This document shows positions 10,380 to 19,280 of a DNA stretch of 64,000 bases, one piece after another. The position numbers and the translations under genes were made by a program. Under the pieces are notes generated by a model. That model did not search any database. It had not been told where the DNA came from and saw only the letters and a program-made list of their open reading frames with translations. Origin of the DNA: Enterococcus plantarum (GTDB taxonomy: Bacteria; Bacillota; Bacilli; Lactobacillales; Enterococcaceae); assembly GCF_001730295.1 (NCBI RefSeq), contig NZ_MIKA01000023.1, forward strand, positions 1-64,000, given 5' to 3'. Position 1 is the stretch's first letter. Each line of letters opens with the position of its first letter.

Positions 10380-10535
10380 AATTTTTTTCATGAAATATAG
10401 TCTAAAGCTTTCAAAAGTTCTGAAAACTTCATATTTTATTGCCTTTTTTTGAAAAAATACCATATTTACTGAAAAAAAGCAATGTTTTCTGTGGAAATAG
10501 TATCTCTTTTCTTCGACATAATGAAAACCTATTAT

Positions 10536-11309
10536 TTATTTATGAATAAATTTTTCCTGCATTTCGGTATAAGCTTTGGGTGTTGCTGCTATAAAATACT
10601 CTCGTTTATCAAATGCTAAGGGATTTCCTTCTATATTAGAGTAACTAAATCCAAATTCATTTATCAACACCAGTCCTGCGGCATAATCCCATGGACTCAA
10701 ATTGGAGATATACCCGATATGATTGCCTTTAAGTATAGCAATCAACTCTACTCCTGCACAACCACTAACTCTGATTCCCATACTTGCATGCCCGATTTCT
10801 CCAGCAGAGTATATATTTTTACGATACATATATGCATTCATCCCAATTAACCCTTCTGACAAAGCTGCATCTTTTGGTTGTGGTAACCTTCTATCATTCT
10901 GGAAGACGCCGTGATCTTTTTCTCCCCAATATAACTCATCTTTCATCACATCATAAATAAAACCTAATTGTCCAACACCATCTTGATAAACGGCGATCAT
11001 AATACAAAAATTTTCATGCTCCATCACGAAATTCATCGTACCGTCAATTGGATCAATGATCCAAACACGACCATTTAAAGAATCGAGGCTATTAAACCCT
11101 TTTTCTTCGGCTAATATTCGATCGTTTGGATAATGCTGATTTATTTTTTTGATAAGAAATAATTGCGTCTCTTCATCAATATTGGTTACTAAGTCAGTTC
11201 TGCCTGATTTTTGTGAAACGTCAAGTTCATTAGTTAAGTTAACTCGAATATAGTCTGCTGCCTCTTTTAACCATTCTTTGATTTCAATGATCATTTTTTC
11301 GTTTGTCAT
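10536..11309 (-). CDS. inositol monophosphatase family protein (SuhB/YktC-like)
   Basis: Mg2+-dependent phosphatase of 257 residues in the inositol monophosphatase superfamily. Metal ligands are visible: E68-E69 in ILAEEKG, the IDPIDGTMNF loop (D86, D89, G90, T91) and WDYAAGLVL near residue 213. It follows the UPF0223 gene with one base between stop and start, so the pair is translationally coupled, as in the B. subtilis ykt region. The true substrate (inositol-1-phosphate, NADP(H) or another sugar phosphate) cannot be decided here. Confidence 0.88.
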   Translation of the reverse strand: MTNEKMIIEIKEWLKEAADYIRVNLTNELDVSQKSGRTDLVTNIDEETQLFLIKKINQHYPNDRILAEEKGFNSLDSLNGRVWIIDPIDGTMNFVMEHENFCIMIAVYQDGVGQLGFIYDVMKDELYWGEKDHGVFQNDRRLPQPKDAALSEGLIGMNAYMYRKNIYSAGEIGHASMGIRVSGCAGVELIAILKGNHIGYISNLSPWDYAAGLVLINEFGFSYSNIEGNPLAFDKREYFIAATPKAYTEMQEKFIHK

Positions 11310-11310
11310 T

Positions 11311-11589
11311 TTAATCAGCTCCTAGTTTCAATCTGCCTGACTCTTGTTTTTTTGCTTGTTGAAGTGTTCGATATAACGAGTATCCGGATGCTTTTTGAAA
11401 TTCGTTGCCTAACCGTTTTTCTTCTCCAATACTTCTAACTACTGTTTTAAATTCTTTGTACGTTTTCAAAAAAACTTTAGTGTCGATTCCGGTTTCGTTC
11501 GCTTGTTCTACCGCAGACCACAAGTTGGTCACAATTACCATTTCGTTTGTTGTCCAGTCTAAATCTAATGGGTATTGATAATCTTTCAT
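11311..11589 (-). CDS. UPF0223 family protein (YktA-like)
   Basis: Small cytoplasmic protein of 92 residues. The N-terminus MKDYQYPLDLDWTTNEMV is the family hallmark, followed by helical sequence with conserved FKTVV and GYSLYRTLQ. The family has a known fold but no established function. The start is ATG with GAGGTG upstream. It is first in a two-gene unit with the inositol phosphatase, so a shared role is plausible but unproven. Confidence 0.88.
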   Translation of the reverse strand: MKDYQYPLDLDWTTNEMVIVTNLWSAVEQANETGIDTKVFLKTYKEFKTVVRSIGEEKRLGNEFQKASGYSLYRTLQQAKKQESGRLKLGAD

Positions 11590-11641
11590 GCTTTCACCTC
11601 ATTTTCTAGTTTATCATAGGCTAAGAATATTTTTCTACAGT

Positions 11642-12913
11642 TCATTCGTTTCTTTTCTTATTTCGCCAATTTGTCCATATAGGCAAGAACAAAACACCTT
11701 TTTCTACCTCTACTCTTTGAGCTGAGTAAATTCCAGCATTCCCTGAACACATGTAGCTGATCAAACAAATCATAAAGAAATATAAGGCGGCTTCACTCCC
11801 AAAAAGTTCGATTCCCATGATAAAACAAGCAATCGGCGTATTCGTTGCACCTGAAAAAACACCAATAAAACCTAATCCAGCCAAAAATGGAATCGACAAG
11901 TGCAGAATTAAAGCTAAACTACTGCCTAGTGTTGCGCCAATTTCAAATAAAGGTGTCACTTCTCCACCTTGGTACCCTGCCCCTAATGACAACACTGTAA
12001 AAAATAGTTTCCCAATAAAATCAAACCAGTGATTCTCTCCATAAAAGGCGTCTTTCAATAATGGTAAACTTAACCCAAGATAACGCTGTGTCTTAAAAAT
12101 AAAAACAGCAACCACTACAATAATTCCTCCGATGAAGTTTCGTAAAACAACATTTGCGAACCACTTCGTATAGATTGTTTTAACCCAGACTATCGAACGA
12201 CTAAAAAGCCAACCGACTAAGCCAAAACAAATACCGGCAACTATTATTTTGGTAAATATCAGTAATGACCATTCTGGAATCGGTCCCATAGCATAATGTG
12301 TATGCGTTATACCCAGCGACTCAGTTACAAAATTTGCAAAAATAGCAGCAAAAAAACTCGGAAAAAGTCCATCTGATCTTAGACGCCCAATCACTAAAAC
12401 CTCTAGCCCAAAAAGTGTCCCGGCTAAAGGTGTCCCAAAAACAGAACTAAATCCAGCACTGATGCCACTGATAATGACAATTTCCCGTTCAATTTTATTT
12501 AGTTTAAAGAGACGCCCGATTGTATCTGCTACCGTCCCCCCCATCTGTACAGCAGTTCCTTCACGACCAACTGACCCACCAAATAAATGGGTTGTGATTG
12601 TACCAAATAGCGTCAATGGAATGAGGCGTAAGGGAATATTTTCCTGTTCCCCATTTGCTTGATCAATCACAAGATTATTTCCTCTTATTGAATTCCCTCC
12701 AAATTTCTTATAAAGAAACGCAAAAATTGCCCCACTGACTGGCAGTAAAAATAATAGCCAAGAATTATCTACTCTAATTTGCGTCACAATATCTAAACTT
12801 TTTAAGAAAAATGCTGATAACGTACCCATTACTAATCCAATCAAAGAAGCAATCATTAACCATTTAACCATATAAATGCTCACTTTTAGCGGCATGTTTA
12901 ATTCCTTTTTCAT
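11642..12913 (-). CDS. CLC-F type fluoride/proton antiporter
   Basis: Polytopic membrane protein of 423 residues in the CLC family. It lacks the canonical chloride motifs. GSGIP is replaced by GNNLV with N79, GREGP by GREGT with gating E118, and the later motif reads GYQGGEVTPLF with T320. From memory these positions coincide with residues 79, 118 and 320 of the characterised E. casseliflavus CLC-F, where 79 is Met; Asn is the other residue reported there in the family. It most likely exports fluoride against proton entry, not chloride. The start is the ATG at 12913, 7 nt after AAGGAG. No fluoride riboswitch is visible upstream. Confidence 0.83.
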   Translation of the reverse strand: MKKELNMPLKVSIYMVKWLMIASLIGLVMGTLSAFFLKSLDIVTQIRVDNSWLLFLLPVSGAIFAFLYKKFGGNSIRGNNLVIDQANGEQENIPLRLIPLTLFGTITTHLFGGSVGREGTAVQMGGTVADTIGRLFKLNKIEREIVIISGISAGFSSVFGTPLAGTLFGLEVLVIGRLRSDGLFPSFFAAIFANFVTESLGITHTHYAMGPIPEWSLLIFTKIIVAGICFGLVGWLFSRSIVWVKTIYTKWFANVVLRNFIGGIIVVVAVFIFKTQRYLGLSLPLLKDAFYGENHWFDFIGKLFFTVLSLGAGYQGGEVTPLFEIGATLGSSLALILHLSIPFLAGLGFIGVFSGATNTPIACFIMGIELFGSEAALYFFMICLISYMCSGNAGIYSAQRVEVEKGVLFLPIWTNWRNKKRNE

Positions 12914-13230
12914 TCGATCACTCCTTATAAAATACATTAACTTCCCATGCTGTCACTACTTAGAACCACGCTGATTAATTATAACAATTTTTATAAAAAG
13001 AAACGAGAAAAAAATTATGAGTTTATCCTATAAAGGTCAAAAAAGACTCATTTGAACGAAATCTGACTTTCCCCTATAAAGCACTTGCAATACCTCAATA
13101 TTATGCTACTATAAAAAAGAAAATTTAATCGTTTTACTTTATTTACTCTATACATTATTCTTGTCTTCGAAAAAAACTGTAGAGAAAGTCGACAAACGGA
13201 TTGTTCTCTCAAAATGAAAGGATGTTTTCA
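12914..13230. other. divergent intergenic region, CLC-F / MATE
   Basis: A 317-bp region with divergent promoters for the two exporters. On the minus strand TGTTATAAT (about 12978-12986) is a good -10 for the antiporter gene. On the plus strand TTGCAA near 13085 with a -10-like CTATAAA about 18 nt later may serve the MATE gene. I looked for a crcB (fluoride) riboswitch and found none. No open frame here has a ribosome site. Confidence 0.5.
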
Positions 13231-14598
13231 TTGAAAGAATTAACACATGGCAATCCTGCAAAATTGATTTTTTTCTTTACGATTCCATTATTGATCGGAA
13301 ATATTTTCCAACAGTTTTACAATATGGCGGATATGATCATCGTTGGGCAAACGTTAGGAAAAGATGCTCTAGCGGCAGTTGGTTCAACTGGTAGTATTAC
13401 TTTTTTGATCATTGGTTTTGCGCAAGGTTTGACAGCTGGTCTTTCCATTTTAACGTCACAGCGTTTTGGCGCACAAGACTACCGAGGGGTAAAGAAGAGT
13501 TTTGCTACTGGAATCATCATTAGCGGGGTCGTAACGATTGTTTTAACTATTTTGAGCTTGGTTTTTGTTCGACCAATGCTTCATCTTATGCAAACACCAC
13601 CCGAAATCATTGATGATGCCCAAACCTTTATCTCAATTATTTTTATCGGTATTTTTGCTGCAATGGCATTCAATCTATTATCAAATGTGATTCGAGCCCT
13701 AGGAGATAGTCGTACGCCCCTTTTATTTTTGATCATTGCTAGTGTTATCAATGTTGTACTAGATTTGATGCTGATTCTTACCTTTCATATGGGGGTCGCG
13801 GGAGCCGGAATTGCAACTGTTACAGCTCAAATTGTATCTAGTCTACTATGTATTATCTATATTCGCTGGAAAATTCCTAATCTTCAATTACGAAAAAAAG
13901 ATTTTTCGATAGATAAACATGAGTTTCGAGCTCATTTGAATATTGCTTTACCTATGGCTTTTCAGTCTTCGATCATTGCTATTGGCGCGATCATTTTACA
14001 AGCGGCTTTAAATAGTTTAGGAACTGATGTTGTCGCTGCACAAGCTGCTTCAGGGAAAATCGAACAATTTGCAACACAACCTATGATGTCCTTTGGAATC
14101 GCAATGGCGACCTTTACTGCCCAAAACTATGGAGCAAAAAAATACAAACGAATTTTACAAGGGGTTAATCAGTGTCTGGTGATGAGTATTGGTTTTAGCC
14201 TACTTGCGGGTGGAATCGTGATTCTCTTTGGTCAAAATTTAATGACTCTTTTCGTCAGTTCAAAAGAAACAGAGGTACTCAATCTTTCACAAATTTATTT
14301 TAATGTCAACGGTAGTATGTATTGGCTTTTAGCCATCTTATTTATTATTCGCTATACATTGCAAGGTCTTGGCCAAAGTGTGATTCCAACGCTAGCTGGT
14401 ATTATGGAGTTGGTCATGCGTTCTTTTGCCGCCATTATTTTAACTGCTTCATTAGGTTTTGTCGGTGCAGCACTAGCATCTCCACTAGCTTGGGCAGGTT
14501 CTGTAATTGTGTTACTTGCTTCTTATTTTAAAGCGATCAAGCGACTAAAAAAATTAGAACATAAACAATTAATTGAAACTAAACTAAAGTCTTCATAA
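13231..14598 (+). CDS. MATE family multidrug efflux transporter
   Basis: Membrane exporter of 455 residues with about 12 predicted TM helices in two homologous halves. NorM/DinF-like features include QQFYNMADMIIVG in TM1-2, GSTGSITFLIIGFAQGLTAGLSIL and the second-half FGIAMATFTAQNYGA. Members swap Na+ or H+ for cationic drugs or metabolites. The best start is TTG at 13231, 8 nt after AAAGGA, giving LKELTHGNPAKL, typical for the subfamily. An in-frame ATG at 13222 sits inside the ribosome site. The substrate is unknown. It is divergent from the antiporter gene. Confidence 0.9.
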   Translation: MKELTHGNPAKLIFFFTIPLLIGNIFQQFYNMADMIIVGQTLGKDALAAVGSTGSITFLIIGFAQGLTAGLSILTSQRFGAQDYRGVKKSFATGIIISGVVTIVLTILSLVFVRPMLHLMQTPPEIIDDAQTFISIIFIGIFAAMAFNLLSNVIRALGDSRTPLLFLIIASVINVVLDLMLILTFHMGVAGAGIATVTAQIVSSLLCIIYIRWKIPNLQLRKKDFSIDKHEFRAHLNIALPMAFQSSIIAIGAIILQAALNSLGTDVVAAQAASGKIEQFATQPMMSFGIAMATFTAQNYGAKKYKRILQGVNQCLVMSIGFSLLAGGIVILFGQNLMTLFVSSKETEVLNLSQIYFNVNGSMYWLLAILFIIRYTLQGLGQSVIPTLAGIMELVMRSFAAIILTASLGFVGAALASPLAWAGSVIVLLASYFKAIKRLKKLEHKQLIETKLKSS

Positions 14599-14610
14599 GT
14601 GATCTTAAAA

Positions 14611-14649
14611 AAAACGACCGATTCTCAAAAGAAAATCGATCGTTTTTTT
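14611..14649. terminator. bidirectional terminator MATE / HD gene
   Basis: Stem AAAACGACCGATT (14611-14623) / AATCGATCGTTTT (14634-14646) with one mismatch, A run before and T run after. It serves the convergent genes on both sides. Confidence 0.85.
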
Positions 14650-14652
14650 ATG

Positions 14653-15156
14653 CTATACAGATTGTTTTCTAGGGAAATAGTGACGCCATTTCGCTTTAAC
14701 TGAGTTAGTCATTGGTTCAGAGGCTTCTTTAACCGCGCAATATTTATCAACCATTGTAACAATATAGCTTTCTTTGTATTTTGGAGGAGCAATTGTTGCG
14801 CCCCACATATGTTTAATAATGATGTCGCGTTCTAAGTCTGAAAGTTCTGTTAGTTTCTCAGCATTTTTCACTGCAATTCTTGGATGCATATAAGCATGAG
14901 TTCCTTCGTCGAACTTCGTTGTACGCCAATCATAATAGAATAGGTCGTGCAACAATCCAGCACGAGCTGTTGCTCTAGCATCACCATTCCACTTTTTAGC
15001 TAATTTATAACTATAATAAGAAACACTGATTGAATGATCTAAACGAGTTGAGTGAACATGCTGCGTGTAATTTCCTAAACGCTGTACTTCTTCCGTTTCC
15101 AACAAATCTTCCACATAAGACATATATTCTTGATCTTCACGCCATTTTTCAGTCAT
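14653..15156 (-). CDS. HD-domain phosphohydrolase family protein
   Basis: Predicted metal-dependent phosphohydrolase of 167 residues. The HD motif is clear: a first histidine in QHVHSTRLDHSISV, then GLLHDLFYYDW (the HD pair), and a later aspartate in MVDKYCA. Unlike the deoxynucleotide-specific YfbR class there is no further domain. The substrate is unknown. The ATG at 15156 is preferred, with AAGGTGG about 11 nt upstream; an upstream GTG has no ribosome site. A TGCTATACT extended -10 lies at about 15214-15222 (complement). Confidence 0.8.
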   Translation of the reverse strand: MTEKWREDQEYMSYVEDLLETEEVQRLGNYTQHVHSTRLDHSISVSYYSYKLAKKWNGDARATARAGLLHDLFYYDWRTTKFDEGTHAYMHPRIAVKNAEKLTELSDLERDIIIKHMWGATIAPPKYKESYIVTMVDKYCAVKEASEPMTNSVKAKWRHYFPRKQSV

Positions 15157-15296
15157 TAATTCTGGTTCCACCTTTTTAGAGACTTAAAGTTTCTGTTTTT
15201 TTTACTTGCTGAAAGTATAGCACCTTGTTTTTCTAAATACTAGGTTTTTTCAATGGCGTAACGAAACTTTAATATTTACTTTATAAATATACTTCT

Positions 15297-16256
15297 TTAT
15301 TTGCCATTTTGCTGTTTCGAAAATTCAGCTTTGATTTCTATAAACGATTGAAATACCCGTAAAAATTGAAACAGCTGAGCACGATTTTCGAACTCTTCTC
15401 TAGTTTTAGGTAATTCTTTTTTTCGATAAACTTCATATACTTGGTCGATTCGGTCTAAAATATCTTGTCCATCATTATTTTCTGCAAATGTTTCAGCTGT
15501 ATATTGCAACAATTCTTGAATATTTCCAACTTGTTCAGGTTCAACTGTAATGTTTTCTAAAATCCGCAACATATCTTTCAAGCTATTACTTTGCAACCGT
15601 CGCATCGTAAAATACTCTATATAATAATGATTCGAAGAAATCAGCTGATTTTCTGAATGATTTTTCGCCCAATTTTCTCCTGTTCGAATAAACGCCTTTA
15701 AGTCATTGCATTTTTCGAATAAATCCCTTTCTTTAACATGCTGATTCAAGTAGGATGCCATATTATTTAATATTTTACGAAACATCGTTTCAATCACTTC
15801 TTGATCTTCTTTCAATCGTTTTTCTGTATCTGGCATGTATAAATTCATCACTAAAGCAAATCCAACACCTATCGTCATTAATAAAAACTCATTTCCGATG
15901 ATCGACCAAGATAAATCTTGTTCGACAAGATATTGCGTCACTAAAACAGAACTTACTACGATACCATCTGAAAGCTTAAAGTAAACAGCTCCTGGAATAA
16001 ATAAAAGCAAATAAACGCCAAATGCTAAAGCATTAAATCCTAAAATAGAAAAGCATAAATAGGCAATTACAGTAGCTAGTGCTAATGAAAGTAGGCGATA
16101 AATTCCCGTTAACAATGACGTTTTTTTCGTGTTTGTGACGCTCAATACAGAAATTATTCCAGCAGAAGCTGGATATAATAAGCCTAAACTTTCAGCAACG
16201 ATCATTGACAACATCGCACTTACTGCTGTTTTGATTGTTCGTAATCCAATTTTCAT
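15297..16256 (-). CDS. aromatic acid exporter (ArAE/FUSC) family membrane protein
   Basis: 319-residue protein with an N-terminal block of about six TM helices (10-160) and a cytoplasmic helical C-terminal domain (165-319), the ArAE_1 plus ArAE_1_C layout found in Firmicutes. The N-terminus MKIGLRTIKTAVSAMLSMIVAE closely resembles that of its divergent neighbour (LGMRTLKTALAVMICI). The start is the ATG at 16256, 7 nt after GAGGAG; the 39-residue upstream extension has no ribosome site. The substrate is unknown; efflux of an organic acid is the family expectation. Confidence 0.8.
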   Translation of the reverse strand: MKIGLRTIKTAVSAMLSMIVAESLGLLYPASAGIISVLSVTNTKKTSLLTGIYRLLSLALATVIAYLCFSILGFNALAFGVYLLLFIPGAVYFKLSDGIVVSSVLVTQYLVEQDLSWSIIGNEFLLMTIGVGFALVMNLYMPDTEKRLKEDQEVIETMFRKILNNMASYLNQHVKERDLFEKCNDLKAFIRTGENWAKNHSENQLISSNHYYIEYFTMRRLQSNSLKDMLRILENITVEPEQVGNIQELLQYTAETFAENNDGQDILDRIDQVYEVYRKKELPKTREEFENRAQLFQFLRVFQSFIEIKAEFSKQQNGK

Positions 16257-16371
16257 TTGACCGCTCCTCAAAAATTGATTAATCTTTTGTTTTATACTAG
16301 TAATTTTACCTCTATTTCGGTTATCATGAAATAGAAAACTGATTAAATGTTGATTATAGGAGAGAAAGCTC

Positions 16372-16980
16372 ATGGAAGTCGGTCCTTTTCGTTTAGGTAT
16401 GCGGACATTGAAAACAGCATTAGCTGTGATGATATGTATTATTTTATTTAAAGTATTAGATAGGGGTGCACCGATGATTGCGGCTCTAGCAGCTGTTTTT
16501 TCCCTTCGACAAGATTTAACAACTAGTCTGACTTTTGGTAAATCTAGAATTTTAGGAAATACTTTAGGTGGCGGGTTAGCGATTCTTTACTTTTTAGTGA
16601 AGGATCTTTTTTCAAATGATTTCATGGTAGAATTATTTTTCCTGCCACTCTTAGTGATAATCGTGATTGTTGTCTCTGACGGTATGAATAATAATTCTGG
16701 GATAATCTCGGCAATTGCTACATTGTTACTGATTTCTTTAAGCATACCTCAAGGGGAATCCTTTTATTTCGCTCTATCTCGAGTGATCGATACGTTTATT
16801 GGAACATTTATTGGTATCGGGCTGAATTTCTTTTTTAAACCCAAACCAATCGAAGAAAAGCATGAAATTGAGGAGGATTTAGCCGAATTGGCAAAGAAAG
16901 AAGAAGAATTGGAAAAACTCAAAAAGAAAGTACAAGATCGCGTTAATGCCGAAAAAGAACACGATGAGATTGAAAAATAG
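16372..16980 (+). CDS. aromatic acid exporter (FUSC-like) family membrane protein, short form
   Basis: 202-residue membrane protein transcribed divergently from its larger relative across a 115-bp gap. It has about five TM helices (8-160) with FUSC-like segments (MRTLKTALAVMI, AALAAVFSLRQDLTTSLTFG, RVIDTFIGTFIGIGLNFF). The tail (162-202) is a highly charged helix rich in Glu/Lys and probably coiled-coil. It lacks the C-terminal domain of its neighbour. A joint transporter is possible, since half-size FUSC proteins are thought to oligomerise. The ribosome site is AGGAGAG. Confidence 0.78.
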   Translation: MEVGPFRLGMRTLKTALAVMICIILFKVLDRGAPMIAALAAVFSLRQDLTTSLTFGKSRILGNTLGGGLAILYFLVKDLFSNDFMVELFFLPLLVIIVIVVSDGMNNNSGIISAIATLLLISLSIPQGESFYFALSRVIDTFIGTFIGIGLNFFFKPKPIEEKHEIEEDLAELAKKEEELEKLKKKVQDRVNAEKEHDEIEK

Positions 16981-17020
16981 AAAAAGCGACTAAAATCATA
17001 TCCGATTTTAGTCGCTTTTT
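16981..17020. terminator. bidirectional terminator FUSC-like / flotillin
   Basis: Perfect 17-bp stem AAAAAGCGACTAAAATC (16981-16997) / GATTTTAGTCGCTTTTT (17004-17020), 6-nt loop, immediately after one stop and before the convergent one. Confidence 0.93.
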
Positions 17021-17021
17021 A

Positions 17022-18500
17022 TTATTCTTTATCACCTGATGCCTCTTCGCCATAGAAATTCACATTGCTGTTTGTTCCTTTTTTTGAAAAGTTTTCAATC
17101 AATTCTTTAACATCTAAACCTGTTGTTTCTTTTAATGTTTCTTGTGTTCCAGCTAATAAATTCGTTGCATAATTAGTGATACGGTTAGCACCCGCATTTT
17201 CACCACCGCCACCTGTATCGACGACAGAAATTTTATCAATGTTGCTAAGTGGTTGAGCAGCTTCTTTCATTAACTGCGGTAACATTTCCATTACCATACT
17301 TAAAACAGCAGCTTCTCCGTATTCCTTGAAGGCATCCGCAATTTTTTGTTTTGCTTCAGCTTCAGCAGCTCCACGAGCTAAAATAGATTCGGCTTCCGCT
17401 TGCCCTGCCAAGCGAGTTTGATTGGCTTCGGCTTCGGCTAATGATTCCACACGGAAACGTTCGGCTTCCGCTTCGGCTACTTCACGAGCTTTTTGCGCTA
17501 AAGCCTCTTGCTCTTTAGCATAACGATCAGCATCCGCTTTTTTCTTCACTTCTGAATCATATTGTTTCTCGCGACGAACAATTTCTTTTTCTTCCAACTC
17601 GATTTGTTTTTGACGCTCGATGACTTTAACTTCCATCTCTTGGGCAATAACTTCTTGTTGGGCTTTAGCTGTTTCCAAATTGTAGGCTTGGTCAGCTTTG
17701 GCTTTTGCAATATCTTGGGCTTCTTTATAAGTTGCTAGTTTTAATTCTTTTTCTTTTGACGCTTCTGCGATTTCAGTTTGTCGTTGTAACTCAGCTTGTT
17801 GAGATTCTTTTTCTGCTTCTGCTTTTTTGATACGTGTTTCCTTCCAAGCTTCAGCTTCAGCAATATCTGCATCTCGTTTAACTTGTGCGATTCTTGGTTT
17901 CCCTAGAGAATCCAGATAGCCATTTTTATCGCGAACTTCTTTAATGGTAAATGATACGATAATTAAGCCCATCTTTGCTAAATCCACACTGGCAACTTCC
18001 TGCACACTTTGACTGAATTTATCACGGTTTTGATAAATTTCTTCTACCGTCATTGACCCTAAAATGGAACGCAAATGTCCTTCTAATACTTCACGTGCTT
18101 CATTTTCAAGTTCTTCACGTGTTTTTCCTAAAAATTGTTCTGCTGCAGTCGCAATTTCTTCAACTGACGATCCGATCTTAATGATTGATGTTCCGTCACA
18201 CATTACTGGAACCCCTTGTTCAGTGTAAACTTCTGGAGTGGATACATCTAATTTACTTGATAATAAACTAATTCTGTTTGATCGTTGGAAGACTGGTAGT
18301 ACAAAAGCCCCGCCGCCGCGCACGATTTTTATCTTATTTCCGCTTTCATCGGCATGAACATTCTTACTTCCTAAGTAACTCCCACTAATAATCAATGCCT
18401 CATCCGGTTTGGCTGTTTGATATTTTGAAATAAACACAATCAATAACATCAGTAAAATAAAAACAACCAGAACAATTGGTCCTAAAATCCCTAATTCCAT
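17022..18500 (-). CDS. floT: flotillin-like protein FloT (SPFH)
   Basis: Membrane scaffold of functional microdomains, 492 residues. An N-terminal hydrophobic hairpin (5-26) is followed by an SPFH/band-7 domain (about 30-200) and a long Ala/Glu/Lys-rich coiled coil (about 200-400) with EAEAE repeats. The C-terminus contains VDTGGGGENAG and a Gly/Asn segment. Matches B. subtilis YuaG. The upstream NfeD gene is 20 nt away, the conserved yuaF-floT pair. The start is ATG with AAGGAG. Confidence 0.93.
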   Translation of the reverse strand: MELGILGPIVLVVFILLMLLIVFISKYQTAKPDEALIISGSYLGSKNVHADESGNKIKIVRGGGAFVLPVFQRSNRISLLSSKLDVSTPEVYTEQGVPVMCDGTSIIKIGSSVEEIATAAEQFLGKTREELENEAREVLEGHLRSILGSMTVEEIYQNRDKFSQSVQEVASVDLAKMGLIIVSFTIKEVRDKNGYLDSLGKPRIAQVKRDADIAEAEAWKETRIKKAEAEKESQQAELQRQTEIAEASKEKELKLATYKEAQDIAKAKADQAYNLETAKAQQEVIAQEMEVKVIERQKQIELEEKEIVRREKQYDSEVKKKADADRYAKEQEALAQKAREVAEAEAERFRVESLAEAEANQTRLAGQAEAESILARGAAEAEAKQKIADAFKEYGEAAVLSMVMEMLPQLMKEAAQPLSNIDKISVVDTGGGGENAGANRITNYATNLLAGTQETLKETTGLDVKELIENFSKKGTNSNVNFYGEEASGDKE

Positions 18501-18520
18501 TTTCTTCTACTCCTTCTTTT

Positions 18521-19045
18521 TTATAATTGTAAACTTCCTTCATAAGGAACCACGTAGCATACACGCTCTCTAATTTCAATGATCAGTACTTGCGCTCCTC
18601 GTTCGGTCGGTTGATCTTGCGGAGCGTAGAAAGCGGCTGGTCGGCTGATTGATCCAGTGACACTTTTCAATTGGATCTCTCCCATTCCACCAACTGGTAT
18701 CGGAGTGATAACGGTTGCTATATTCCCTTCCATGTCTTTTTCTGAAATCGAAAGGGTCGATTCCGCATTTTTCATCGGCACCAATACATAAAAATTCAAG
18801 AAAAATACTAGAATTGACGCCACTGCTCCACTCACTAGAAATACCATCAGATGATCCCAACCAAGCAATCGCTCTCCTAAGTACCCAAATAATGAAGTAA
18901 ATGCCAACCACGGAATTGCCAACATTGGATCGATTGGCCCGTCAAAATCAAAGATGTCTCCAAAAATCACTAATAAAACAGCAATTCCTGCACAAACAAT
19001 CAAGGTATAAAGATAAATTGTTTCAATCGGAACTCCTCGTATCAC
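18521..19045 (-). CDS. yuaF: NfeD family membrane protein (YuaF-like)
   Basis: Partner of flotillin, 174 residues. About three TM helices (10-30, 43-60, 64-90) are followed by a C-terminal OB-fold (about 100-174) containing GMEGNIATVITPIPVGGMGEI, split here as read. The OB-fold of NfeD proteins is soluble and probably contacts the SPFH protein. The start is GTG at 19045, with AAAGGAG 7 nt upstream. It is first gene of the operon with floT. No protease domain is present, so this is the short NfeD type. Confidence 0.87.
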   Translation of the reverse strand: MIRGVPIETIYLYTLIVCAGIAVLLVIFGDIFDFDGPIDPMLAIPWLAFTSLFGYLGERLLGWDHLMVFLVSGAVASILVFFLNFYVLVPMKNAESTLSISEKDMEGNIATVITPIPVGGMGEIQLKSVTGSISRPAAFYAPQDQPTERGAQVLIIEIRERVCYVVPYEGSLQL

Positions 19046-19217
19046 ATTCTCACTCCTTTCTTTTTTCTTTGGCGTTTTTTTCTCCTTATTCTTTTAACAA
19101 CCTCTCCCATTTTCTCCCGACGTTCGCATGAAGATACTTATATTTTACCAATACTTTGTACAAAATGACAGCTAATCTTATAAAATCATACAAAAGACGT
19201 AGATGTTTCAATTAATG

Positions 19218-19264
19218 AAAAGAGACCGAGAAATAACTCTAAGAGTCACATCCCAGCCTTTTTT
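19218..19264 (-). repeat. dispersed enterococcal hairpin repeat, copy 1 (acts as terminator)
   Basis: Minus strand: GGCTGGGATGTGACTCTTAG then AGTTATTTCTCGGTCTC and a T run, an imperfect long hairpin just after the FtsX permease gene. It is related to the elements at 35447, 62704 and 63895 by its GACTC/TAGAGT centre and GGGAYRTGA arms. Confidence 0.7.
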
Positions 19265-19280
19265 CATTTTTTTAACTACT

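Noticed and set aside
12914-13230. Possible fluoride riboswitch before the CLC-F gene
   Set aside because: The conserved crcB-motif blocks (GGNGATGG and CTGATGACTCC-type sequence) are not found on either strand.
17022-18500. Repeated GCTTCGGC-type codons in floT considered as a DNA repeat array
   Set aside because: They encode the Ala/Glu coiled coil; the periodicity is protein-level.
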